From NCBI GenBank assembly GCA_016778745.1, contig JADHOZ010000005.1, positions 1 through 34,192 of the forward strand: a stretch of DNA of 34,192 bases. Direction: 5' to 3'. Of this stretch, positions 19,701-28,561 are shown piece by piece. Within the stretch, counting starts at the first letter, position 1, and every line of letters begins with the position of its first letter. The notes beneath the pieces were generated by a model. That model ran no database searches. It was not told where the DNA came from and saw only the letters and a program-made list of their open reading frames with translations. A program made the translations under genes and the position numbers. The stretch comes from Rickettsiales bacterium. Its GTDB lineage: Bacteria; Pseudomonadota; Alphaproteobacteria; Rickettsiales; UBA1997.

Positions 19701-22700
19701 TTACGCCTGCTTAGTTATTGCTTCCAAATATTTTTTTGAAACTTTCTCCATCAAAGAATTCTGCTCACACCTTTTTTGCAAAAAATCAAAATCAAACTTA
19801 TCAATATCTTGATCTTGATTAGCACAAGAATAAAAATATTCTTCCCTACCCTCATCGTTAATTCTTTTTTGCAAACACTGTGAACACACACCTTTTAACA
19901 TACATTGCATTGATGAATTTAAACTAGCAATTGCATATTTAGCCTTTGAAATTGCCGGAGCAAGATTTTGATGTCTAATTTTTGCAACTTCATGCATCAT
20001 ATTGTTATTGCCAATTGTAAAAACACGATCTACTGGTAACTCTTTATCTTTAAAATACGCAACTAAGGCATCCGTTACCAAGCCATTAAAATGCTCACTA
20101 TCGCGCTCTTGTGTAGAAATGATTAAATCATCACAATATTCCTGCATTAAATCTTTTTGAACGATAAGATCTTTATTTCGATAACCAGCAAAAAATATGA
20201 CATGGCAATTTTTTTGATATTTTAGTAATTTTGCGATTCGAGTCAAAACCTGATTTCCTCTTCCACCACCAACCAACACTACCGTTTCATTTTCCCTAAT
20301 ATCAGTTGGCTTTCCAGTGGGACCCATAAAAATACACGGCTCGCTTTCCCTAAAATTTCTAATTAATTCAGTCGATCCGCCAACCAAAATAACCACACCA
20401 CCAATAATACCACGTTCTTTGTCAACGCTAACCGCAGTTACAGGAACTCCCTCAAGGGCCATCAATTGGCCGTTTCTAACTTGTGCAAAGGTGTGATAAT
20501 TTTGCAATCTAAATATATGACCAATTTCAGTACTCCTTGCTAGAAGTGGAGCTTTAATAAATATTTCAACCACATGATTCGAGAGGTGGTTTATTTGGTG
20601 AATATTGACTTTAAACTCTTCACCAATTCTATTTAAGAAATTTTCATCCGCTGGTTTTTCGATTCTCTTCAATATTTCATCTATTTCATCTGCAGCAAAT
20701 TTTGCGCTTGCCAAAGCTCTAACCACACTTCCTGAAAAATCAGGATGCAGATCACCCAAGAAACTCACTGAATTTTTGCCATTTTTGTCAATTTTTGTTA
20801 GAACGCTATCTTTTGATATCTTTTTAAAATATTTATTAGCGTCAATTTCAAAATCTAGATTATCTTCTAATTTAGCAGCAATATTTGGGGTTGTTCCGGC
20901 AGCTATCAATAATGATTTACATTTAAACTCTTCACCATTCTCACATTTTAGTGATATAATATGACCATAATCATCCAAAACCGCTTCACGTGGCGTAATA
21001 TTTCCAAAAAACTCAATTCCCTGCTTTAGAGCAGCATTAATTTCTTCATGATTTTGTCTGTAAGCTGGAGACTGAGCCAACTCTTTGCGATATAAAATTT
21101 TAACTTCACCTGATCTTTTAAAGACCTCGGCAACACCATATTTTTCATAAATTTCATAATCCCTAAAATACTCTTCTAAAACTTCTTTTTCTTCTTTACT
21201 TAAAATTGGTAAAATATTTTCAAGACCAATTTCACTAACTCTTTTTACAAATTTTCTAATTTGCGTAATATAATAAGTTTTAGCTTCAGTTGCTGTATCA
21301 GTAGCCGTTAGCCCTGCACCAACCACAATAATTGGCAATCTAACTTGTAAATTACTAAATAAATTTTCTCTAAAGGCTCCAGTTAACTGCAACGACATTA
21401 AAAAATCTGACGCTGATCGAATACCTTTGGCAAAATTATTTTTTAAATGAATAATATTTGGACGACCCGCTCCCAAGCAAAGCGCAATATGATCAAACCC
21501 ATATTGCTCAAAAGCTTGTTTATCGGTAATGGAAGAACCAAATCTAATGCCACCAAACATTCTAAAGTTCGCTCTTCGCTCCAATAATAATCTAATGATT
21601 TTCAAAAAATTCTTATCCCATCTTGGCGTAATTCCATATTCCACAACACCGCCAAAGCCACCAATCAGTCTTGAATCGAGATCTTCATAAATTTCATCTA
21701 AATATTTGATCGGCTTAAAAACAACCTCCTTATCCAGCGGTTCAATTTTTAACCCATCAATTGCCACAACCTCATAACCTTTTTGCAACATTAAATGCGA
21801 AAAACCAAATCCTGCTGGCCCAAGACCGCAAACCAAAATCTTTTTATGATTATTTTCTTTTGGCAATGGATTGTCAAAATTTAGCGGATTCCATCTCGTT
21901 AATAAGGAATAAATTTCAAAACCATAAGGCAATTTCAGAACATCTTTTAACACCCTACTTTCAATTTGTGGAATATCGACCGGATCTTGTTTTTGGTAAA
22001 TACAAGATTTCATACAATCATTACAAATTCTATGCCCAGTTGATGCGATCATCGGATTATCCACCACAGCAATTGCCAACGATGAAATTGCAAAACCATT
22101 TGATTTTAGCAAATTCATTTCAGAAATTTTTTCGTTTAACGGGCAACCATCCAGTTTAATTCCTAAAGGATCAATTTTGGTTTCATTTGTTTGTTTATCT
22201 GCCAAACCACTTCTGCAAGAATCCTTATCTTGCTTATGACAAAAGATACAATATTTTGCCTCAGATAAACTTCTATTTAAACTATATCCTTTATCAATAA
22301 GAGAGAAATCTTGTCTCAATTTTTGCTCTTGATCTTTCTTTAATAGATCAAAATGATCAATTTTTTGCGGCAAAATAAATAATGATCCAAGCTCATGCAA
22401 TTTTTTTCCATCGTAAGAAAATAAAGCCCAAATTGAATATTTAATTAAATTTTCATCTTCTTCATTTTGTGAAATTCGTTTGGCTAGCTCAATTTCTAGA
22501 TCATCAATTTCTTCAAAATTTATTCCCAAATTTTGCAATATTTTTCTACCATCAATATCCAAAAGATCGTCTTTTGAAAACTTTTTAGCAATATTTCTTT
22601 GCACAAAACTTCTTTTTACTTCATGAATTATTGCTAAATCTTCATGCTCTTTTTGTAATTGACCAAGCTCATATTCAACATCAAAAAGTTTAGCAATAAA

Positions 22701-22883
22701 TTCTTCTAAAACTTTAGAAACCTCGATTAAAACATCACTTGAATTTTCACCACCATAAAATCTGGAGAATAAATCATTATCCCTCTTGTGAAAAAAATCT
22801 CTAAAAGCTAAATCAACTTTTCTAAGGCCGTTAGTGTCGTAAAGGTCAGCAAAGTTTATCTTAGGAAAGTTTGAAAACTGCAT
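19701..22883 (-). CDS. Large FAD/NAD(P)-dependent oxidoreductase: Cys-rich N-terminus + GltD/NfnL-like module + PyrK/NfnS-like module
   Basis: 1060 aa. 'CIFCHKQDKDSC', 'CNDCMKSC'; 'KKILVCGLGPAGFGFSHLMLQKGYEVVAIDG', 'PIIVVGAGLTATDTATEA'; then 'PLLARSTEIGHIFRLQN', 'ETVVLVGGGRGNQVLTRIAKLL' and C-terminal 'CMLKGVCSQCLQ'. Confidence 0.75.
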   Translation of the reverse strand: MQFSNFPKINFADLYDTNGLRKVDLAFRDFFHKRDNDLFSRFYGGENSSDVLIEVSKVLEEFIAKLFDVEYELGQLQKEHEDLAIIHEVKRSFVQRNIAKKFSKDDLLDIDGRKILQNLGINFEEIDDLEIELAKRISQNEEDENLIKYSIWALFSYDGKKLHELGSLFILPQKIDHFDLLKKDQEQKLRQDFSLIDKGYSLNRSLSEAKYCIFCHKQDKDSCRSGLADKQTNETKIDPLGIKLDGCPLNEKISEMNLLKSNGFAISSLAIAVVDNPMIASTGHRICNDCMKSCIYQKQDPVDIPQIESRVLKDVLKLPYGFEIYSLLTRWNPLNFDNPLPKENNHKKILVCGLGPAGFGFSHLMLQKGYEVVAIDGLKIEPLDKEVVFKPIKYLDEIYEDLDSRLIGGFGGVVEYGITPRWDKNFLKIIRLLLERRANFRMFGGIRFGSSITDKQAFEQYGFDHIALCLGAGRPNIIHLKNNFAKGIRSASDFLMSLQLTGAFRENLFSNLQVRLPIIVVGAGLTATDTATEAKTYYITQIRKFVKRVSEIGLENILPILSKEEKEVLEEYFRDYEIYEKYGVAEVFKRSGEVKILYRKELAQSPAYRQNHEEINAALKQGIEFFGNITPREAVLDDYGHIISLKCENGEEFKCKSLLIAAGTTPNIAAKLEDNLDFEIDANKYFKKISKDSVLTKIDKNGKNSVSFLGDLHPDFSGSVVRALASAKFAADEIDEILKRIEKPADENFLNRIGEEFKVNIHQINHLSNHVVEIFIKAPLLARSTEIGHIFRLQNYHTFAQVRNGQLMALEGVPVTAVSVDKERGIIGGVVILVGGSTELIRNFRESEPCIFMGPTGKPTDIRENETVVLVGGGRGNQVLTRIAKLLKYQKNCHVIFFAGYRNKDLIVQKDLMQEYCDDLIISTQERDSEHFNGLVTDALVAYFKDKELPVDRVFTIGNNNMMHEVAKIRHQNLAPAISKAKYAIASLNSSMQCMLKGVCSQCLQKRINDEGREEYFYSCANQDQDIDKFDFDFLQKRCEQNSLMEKVSKKYLEAITKQA

Positions 22884-24348
22884 CTTTAACTATTTGTACC
22901 TCGTCAAAATCATGTTTTTTATCACCAATAATTTGATATTTTTCATGACCTTTTCCAGCTAAAATTAAAATATCATTCTCTTCGAGCATAGCAATAGAGT
23001 CTTTAATTGCAAGATTTCTTGGTGATATCTCTCGAAAGTTGGACCCCTTAATTCCCGAAATTATTTCTTTTCTAATTTGACTAGCATCTTCTGTTCTTGG
23101 ATTATCATCACTAACGATAACCACATCTGCTAACCTACTTGCTACCTCTCCCATAATTGGCCTTTTACTTTTATCGCGATTTCCACCACAACCAATCAGC
23201 ACACAAACCCTATTTTTAGCAACTTTTCTAGCCAACGTCAGAACGTTTTCTAACGCATCTGGGGTATGAGCAAAATCAATAAACACTCTAGCTTTATTTG
23301 ATAATTTTACCGCCAAATCCATTCTTCCTGTTGCACTTTTTAACTGACTAAATTTTCCTAGTAAATTAGAAATTTCATCAGATGTTAAATCATATTTAGT
23401 CAATATATTTCCTAAAGCACATAACACATTATAAACCTGAAACTCACCACTAACATGTAATGTAAAATCATAAATATTGCCAAAAATTTCCACTTTCACT
23501 TCTTGGTAAGAATCCTGCGCATTAATCGAAATAATCTTTAAATCTCTAGCCTTATATCCATAGGTAATGATTCGATGATTTTTCTTAATACATAAATCAG
23601 AAATATCTCCCAATTCAGAAATATCAGAATTTAAAATAGCAACCTTATTAGAACCCAAAAATTCATCAAATAGCAACATTTTACATCTAAAATACTCTTC
23701 CCTGGTTTTATGGTAATCTAGATGATCAACACTAAAATTACTAAAAGAAGCAACCGCAAAATCAAGCCCCGCAATTCTATTTTGCTCTAGCCCAATTGAA
23801 CTAACTTCAATGGCAACATCATTAATATCTTCACTTTTTAGTGCCGCTAAATTCTTATACAAACTAACAATATCTGCCGTTGTTAAAGCTGAGTCAGAAA
23901 TTTTATTAGATAATGCAACATCACTAACAACACCCAAAGTGCCAATACTAGCTGATTTTTTACCTAATAAACCCAAAATTTGACGCGTAAATTCAACAAT
24001 AGAAGTTTTGCCATTAGTTCCGGTAACGGCGTAAATATTATCAGGCAAAGAAGAGTAAAATCCCTTTAAAAGATCAATTAAAACCCCAAAAACATCATTA
24101 GTTTTAACATAATTACCTAACCCAGAACAATCATAATCGCTATTAACTACAACTAATTTTGCTCCTTTTTTTACTACATCATCAATAAAATCATGACCAT
24201 CAAATTTTTCTCCTTTTAGAGCTACAAAAATCGACCCTTCTTGTACACGCCTAGAATCTATTTCAATGGATGTAATATCACTATCTTCAATGTCTCCTAT
24301 CAACTCATAATCCACGTCAATGTGTGATAATACATTGGATACTAACAT
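22861..24348 (-). CDS. murE: UDP-N-acetylmuramoyl-tripeptide synthetase MurE
   Basis: 495 aa: 'DSRRVQEGSIFVALKGEKFDGHDFI', 'VTGTNGKTSIVEFTRQIL', 'VFIDFAHTPDALENVL', 'VSDDNPRTEDASQI', 'LAGKGHEKYQII'. Confidence 0.95.
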   Translation of the reverse strand: MLVSNVLSHIDVDYELIGDIEDSDITSIEIDSRRVQEGSIFVALKGEKFDGHDFIDDVVKKGAKLVVVNSDYDCSGLGNYVKTNDVFGVLIDLLKGFYSSLPDNIYAVTGTNGKTSIVEFTRQILGLLGKKSASIGTLGVVSDVALSNKISDSALTTADIVSLYKNLAALKSEDINDVAIEVSSIGLEQNRIAGLDFAVASFSNFSVDHLDYHKTREEYFRCKMLLFDEFLGSNKVAILNSDISELGDISDLCIKKNHRIITYGYKARDLKIISINAQDSYQEVKVEIFGNIYDFTLHVSGEFQVYNVLCALGNILTKYDLTSDEISNLLGKFSQLKSATGRMDLAVKLSNKARVFIDFAHTPDALENVLTLARKVAKNRVCVLIGCGGNRDKSKRPIMGEVASRLADVVIVSDDNPRTEDASQIRKEIISGIKGSNFREISPRNLAIKDSIAMLEENDILILAGKGHEKYQIIGDKKHDFDEVQIVKDAVFKLS

Positions 24349-25058
24349 TAAAATTGACTAATTTGACTTTGAAAAATTTTGGCTGATTCTTTCGGATTGA
24401 TTGCTTTAGTTATTGGTCTTCCAACCACTAGATACGAAACGCCATTTTCTATCGCCGCTTTAACATCGGCTACTTGTTTTTGATCATCGACATCACCGCC
24501 AAGCCTGATTCCAGGGCTAACAATTAAAAAATCATTTCCCAAATTATCTCTAAGATTTTTTGCCCTTAGAGCCGAGGAAACTACGCCATCAATGCCACAT
24601 TCAATAGCTAAATTTGCTTTCTTTAAAACCAACTCATCAAGCGATAAATTCTGATTAAAACCCATATCGCCAAGATCATGTTCATCTAAATTTGTTAAAA
24701 CCGTCACGGCTATTACTTTAGAATCACCCTTATTATCAGCAGCAGCTTTCATCATGTTTTTACTACCACAATGGATTGTCATTAAATCAACACCGAGCTT
24801 TGACAAATTCCTCACAGCTGCACCAACAGTATTTGAGATATCATGAAATTTAAAATCGACAAAAATCTTCTTATTTTTCTGTTTCAAATAATTAATCACA
24901 TTAAAACAATCATTATCTCTACCAAGATTATTACCCGTAAGCAACTCCAATCCAACTTTATAAAATTCCACTTCGTCACCAAGTTTTTCAATCATATCCA
25001 TCGCTCTTGGAAAATCTGAAAAATCCAGCGCTACAATTAATTTATCTCTTGAAGTCAT
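24348..25058 (-). CDS. pyrF: Orotidine 5'-phosphate decarboxylase
   Basis: 236 aa: 'LIVALDFSDFPRAMDMIEKLG', 'IFVDFKFHDISNTVGAAVRNL', 'VSPGIRLGGDVDDQKQVA', 'VVGRPITKA'. Confidence 0.96.
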   Translation of the reverse strand: MTSRDKLIVALDFSDFPRAMDMIEKLGDEVEFYKVGLELLTGNNLGRDNDCFNVINYLKQKNKKIFVDFKFHDISNTVGAAVRNLSKLGVDLMTIHCGSKNMMKAAADNKGDSKVIAVTVLTNLDEHDLGDMGFNQNLSLDELVLKKANLAIECGIDGVVSSALRAKNLRDNLGNDFLIVSPGIRLGGDVDDQKQVADVKAAIENGVSYLVVGRPITKAINPKESAKIFQSQISQF

Positions 25059-25635
25059 TTTTTAGTTTTACAATATTATCTTTATGCCTAACCACGATCA
25101 AAAGAAAAACCAAAGACATAAAACCTATTTGCACAACAGAATATCCACCAAAAATCACCAACATAACCGCCCCAAATATTGAAACCAATGCGGACAAAGC
25201 CGAAATTCTAAAAATAGCAAACATTAATAGCCAAATTAAAATTACCAAACCACCCAATACTAAATCTAAAGCAAGCAAAGTCGCAACAGTCGTGGCAACA
25301 CCCTTACCACCTTTGAATTTCAAATAAATACTAAAAACATGACCCAAAATTGCCACAAAAGCCACTCCATAAAGGTAATCTTGCAAACCAATAGTTCCAT
25401 CAAAAAAGTAACGGCCAAACATAACCATACCAGCACCTTTAAGGCCATCTAAGATCAACGTAGCAAAGCCTAATTTTTTACCAAGAACTCTGGTAACATT
25501 AGTTGCACCAATATTTTTTGATCCAAATTCTCTGATATCTTTCTTGGCAAACAACAAAGACAAAAGCAATCCAAACGGAATCGAAGAAACTAAATAGGTA
25601 ATAATCCAAAAAATAATTTGAGAGAAACTAATCAT
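25042..25635 (-). CDS. plsY: Glycerol-3-phosphate acyltransferase PlsY
   Basis: 197 aa: 'YLVSSIPFGLLLS', 'REFGSKNIGATNVTRVLGKKLG', 'LGHVFSIYLKFKGGKGVATTVATL'. Confidence 0.95.
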   Translation of the reverse strand: MISFSQIIFWIITYLVSSIPFGLLLSLLFAKKDIREFGSKNIGATNVTRVLGKKLGFATLILDGLKGAGMVMFGRYFFDGTIGLQDYLYGVAFVAILGHVFSIYLKFKGGKGVATTVATLLALDLVLGGLVILIWLLMFAIFRISALSALVSIFGAVMLVIFGGYSVVQIGFMSLVFLLIVVRHKDNIVKLKNDFKR

Positions 25636-26112
25636 TTAGTCGTCATTTTGGTTTTTCTTAAAAGCATCCAAAGAAATGACTTTAGCTGATAAATCGATAT
25701 TTTCTTTTTTGGATTTTTCTTTTATATCAGCACTGTCATCTTCAAAATCACCATGACTATAATCAGCCCTAAATTTCAAAGCAAAATTCATCGAAGGATC
25801 CGCAAAAGAGGTAACCGCCGCGTAAGGAACAATAAGTTTTTCAGATTTACCACCAAAACTCAACGTCACTTCAAATAAATCATCCTTCACTGATAAATCA
25901 CGATACTGATATTGCAAAGCAACCGTAACTTCTTCATGATATTTTTCTTTTACCGCCTTCGAAACATTTACCCCAGGATAGTCGAGCAAAAAAGTAATCA
26001 TAAAATAATGACTACCCGGCAAGCCAGATTTTTCAACCTTCTTCAAAGTCCGATAAATCACCTGTCTCATAGAATCTTCAATAATTTCATCATATCCGAT
26101 TAGGTCTTGCAT
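25636..26112 (-). CDS. sspB: SspB-family ClpXP adaptor (alphaproteobacterial type)
   Basis: 158 aa: 'LPGSHYFMITFLLDYPGVNVS', 'EEVTVALQYQYRDLSVKDDLFEVTLSFGGKSEKLIVPYAAVTSFADPSMNFALKF'. Confidence 0.88.
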   Translation of the reverse strand: MQDLIGYDEIIEDSMRQVIYRTLKKVEKSGLPGSHYFMITFLLDYPGVNVSKAVKEKYHEEVTVALQYQYRDLSVKDDLFEVTLSFGGKSEKLIVPYAAVTSFADPSMNFALKFRADYSHGDFEDDSADIKEKSKKENIDLSAKVISLDAFKKNQNDD

Positions 26113-26192
26113 AGTTTTTTATTGGTTAAAATTTATTAATAAAACGCTAATATAAGAAAACTAATCACCGCACCACAAAAAACAACAAAAAC

Positions 26193-26221
26193 TTGAATAC
26201 TACAAAACGTTCCACTAAAAT
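26193..26221 (+). promoter_or_regulatory. Putative sigma70-like promoter for the tmRNA precursor
   Basis: TTGAAT (26193-26198), 17-nt spacer, TAAAAT (26216-26221), directly upstream of the acceptor piece. Confidence 0.6.
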
Positions 26222-26229
26222 ACATTCGC

Positions 26230-26600
26230 CTTTATGGCTATGGTGATAAATGCTGTAGATAATAGCAAGTTTGGACCTGGGGGCAGTACCCAGCACCTCC
26301 ACCATTTTGTCTTTCAAAATTTAGTAAATGTTTTACTGCATCTTAAAAGACAAAAATTGGGGGTGACACAGCTTTCGACAGATTTGAAAAACTACAGACT
26401 TTGCCCGGTTGAGAAACTGCCGGTTAGTCGCCTCGCAGCAATGCGGAAGCGGATGACATTCGTTCAAAAACAATAAACGCAAATGATAATTTTGCTAATG
26501 ATAACGTTGAATTCGCTCCTGTGGCAAAAGCTGCTATCGCGTAACTAATGTTATCGGGGTTTTCGGTGTTTTTCCTGTCAACAGAAAAAACACCACTCAA
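26230..26600 (+). ncRNA. ssrA: Permuted two-piece tmRNA (alpha-type): acceptor piece ending ACCA at 26304, intervening segment 26305-26358, coding piece from 26359
   Basis: Acceptor piece ends CTGGGGGCAGTACCCAG-CACCTCC-ACCA; CACCTCC (26294-26300) pairs with GGGGGTG (26359-26365) over 7 bp. Coding piece has a GCA resume codon and ORF ANDNFANDNVEFAPVAKAAIA* (26479-26544). Outer boundaries approximate. Confidence 0.92.
26565..26594 (+). other. Hairpin at the 3' end of the tmRNA coding piece
   Basis: GGTGTTTTT-C-CTG-TCAA-CAG-A-AAAAACACC. Confidence 0.6.
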
Positions 26601-26688
26601 ATTACCCCATTTACATCTAAAATTTCTGTCGCTAGAATTTTGTAAGCTTATCTTTTAATTACCCTAATCTATTTACCGTTAATAAAAA

Positions 26689-28284
26689 ATGAATCTAGAT
26701 ACTCTATCTTGTGAATCTAACCCAACCAACAATAAAAAAGTAATAATACTTGGATCTGGACCAAACAGAATTGGTCAGGGTATTGAATTTGATTACACTT
26801 GCACGCACGCAGCTTTTGCTTTTAGAGAAGTCGGAATTGAGGCAATCATGGTAAATTGCAATCCAGAAACCGTATCAACCGACTACGACACCTCAGACAG
26901 ACTATATTTTGAACCACTTTTTAGTGAAGATGTATTAGAATTAATCAAAAAAGAACAAAGTAACGGTGAATTAATAGGGGTTAACGTTCAATTTGGTGGT
27001 CAAACACCGCTAAAATTAGCAAAATTCTTACAAGATCAAAATATTCCAATTATTGGAACTTCTCCGGAAATGATCGATCTGGCCGAAGATCGCGACCAAT
27101 TTAAAAAACTTCTACAAAAATTAGATTTAAAACAACCAGATAACTACATTGCCTATTCTTCAAAACAAGTAATTGAGCACGTAAATGAAATCGGTTTTCC
27201 AGTAGTTGTTAGACCTTCATACGTGTTAGGCGGTAAAGGTATGGCGATTGTTTATGATGAAGGCTATTTAATAAAATATCTGGCTGAATATTCTGATGTT
27301 TTTGAAACCGGCCCCCTACTTTTAGATAAATTTTTAACTGACGCCATTGAAGTTGACGTTGACGCATTAAGTGACGGAAAAGATGTATTTATTGCTGGAA
27401 TTATGCAGCATATTGAAGAAGCAGGTATTCACTCCGGAGATTCAGCATGTTCAATCCCGCCATATTCAATTGATGAAAAAATGATCAAAAAAGTCAAAGA
27501 AGCATCAAAAAAATTAGCAATTGCTTTAAATGTCAAAGGGTTAATGAACGTTCAATATGCAATTAAGGATAATGAATTATATGTCCTAGAAGTCAACCCA
27601 AGAGCCTCAAGAACAGTACCTTTTGTAGCAAAAGCAACAGGAATTGACGTTGCTAAAATTGCATCACTTTTAATGATTGGCAAAAAAATCAAAGATTTCG
27701 ACTTGAAAGAGAAAAAGTTAAAATATTTCTCCGTAAAAGAAGTGGTTTTCCCGTTCGCGAGATTTAATAATGTTGACATAATTTTAGGTCCAGAAATGAA
27801 ATCAACTGGCGAAGTAATGGGAATAGATAAAACTTTCCCATTAGCTTTTGCCAAAGCACAACTAGCTGCAGGCGTTAAGTTATTCACTGATGGCTTAGCT
27901 TTCTTGTCAGTAAAAGATTCTGATAAAAAATATCTACCAGCCATTGCCAAAAAATTAATCAAAGTTGGTTTTAAAATAGTCGCAACTAAAGGAACGGCGA
28001 AATATTTAGCTGAACATGGAGTTGCGGTGACAATCGTCAATAAAATAACCGAAGATAAGCCGCATGTGGTTGACATGATTGACAGAAAAGAAATCAATTT
28101 AATAATCAATACAACTCAAGGCGCAGCGTCAACAAAAGATAGCTTCTCAATTAGAAGAACGTCTTTGATGAGGGGCGTAAACTACACAACTACAATCTCT
28201 GGCGCTAGAGCTTTAGCTGATGCTCTGGAAGAATATCAAAAGCAAGGTTGTAAATTTGAAGTTAATGCGTTGCAAGATTTGTAA
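26689..28284 (+). CDS. carB: Carbamoyl-phosphate synthase large subunit, C-terminal half only
   Basis: 531 aa, alignable to about the second half of full-length CarB: '[30 protein letters not shown]', '[24 protein letters not shown]', '[20 protein letters not shown]', C-terminal MGS-like domain. Starts at the inter-half boundary. Confidence 0.92.
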   Translation: [531 protein letters not shown]

Positions 28285-28462
28285 AGAATAATGAAAATGA
28301 TCTTTAAATCTCTGTTTATTTCATTAATTCAATCTTCCAGCAACTGTAGTTACCAACAATCTAATGCCAATGAAAAAACAGATAGGAATTAACACTATTC
28401 ACTTCATTAAATATTAATTTCAATTGTTGACTACTTTTTTTCTAAGTCTAAGCTATTTGTTA

Positions 28463-28540
28463 GCAATAGTATTAAACGCATTAGACCCAATTTATTAGGC
28501 CTATATTTAACGCAAGAGTCTCAACGCTAAATACTATTGC
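28463..28540. other. Intergenic inverted repeat
   Basis: GCAATAGTATT (28463-28473) and AATACTATTGC (28530-28540), perfect 11-bp arms enclosing 56 nt. Confidence 0.65.
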
Positions 28541-28561
28541 GCTTCTTTCTTCAGAAATTCT

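Noticed and set aside
26234-26476. 80-aa plus-strand ORF in the ORF track
   Set aside because: Lies within the permuted tmRNA acceptor/intervening/coding segments; conserved RNA pairing explains the sequence.
26689-28284. carB as a degraded pseudogene
   Set aside because: The reading frame is intact through all expected second-half motifs to a normal C-terminus, so a split gene fits better than decay.
28291-28389. 33-aa ORF MKMIFKSLFISLIQSSSNCSYQQSNANEKTDRN after carB
   Set aside because: Short, AT-rich and without recognisable features; probably chance.
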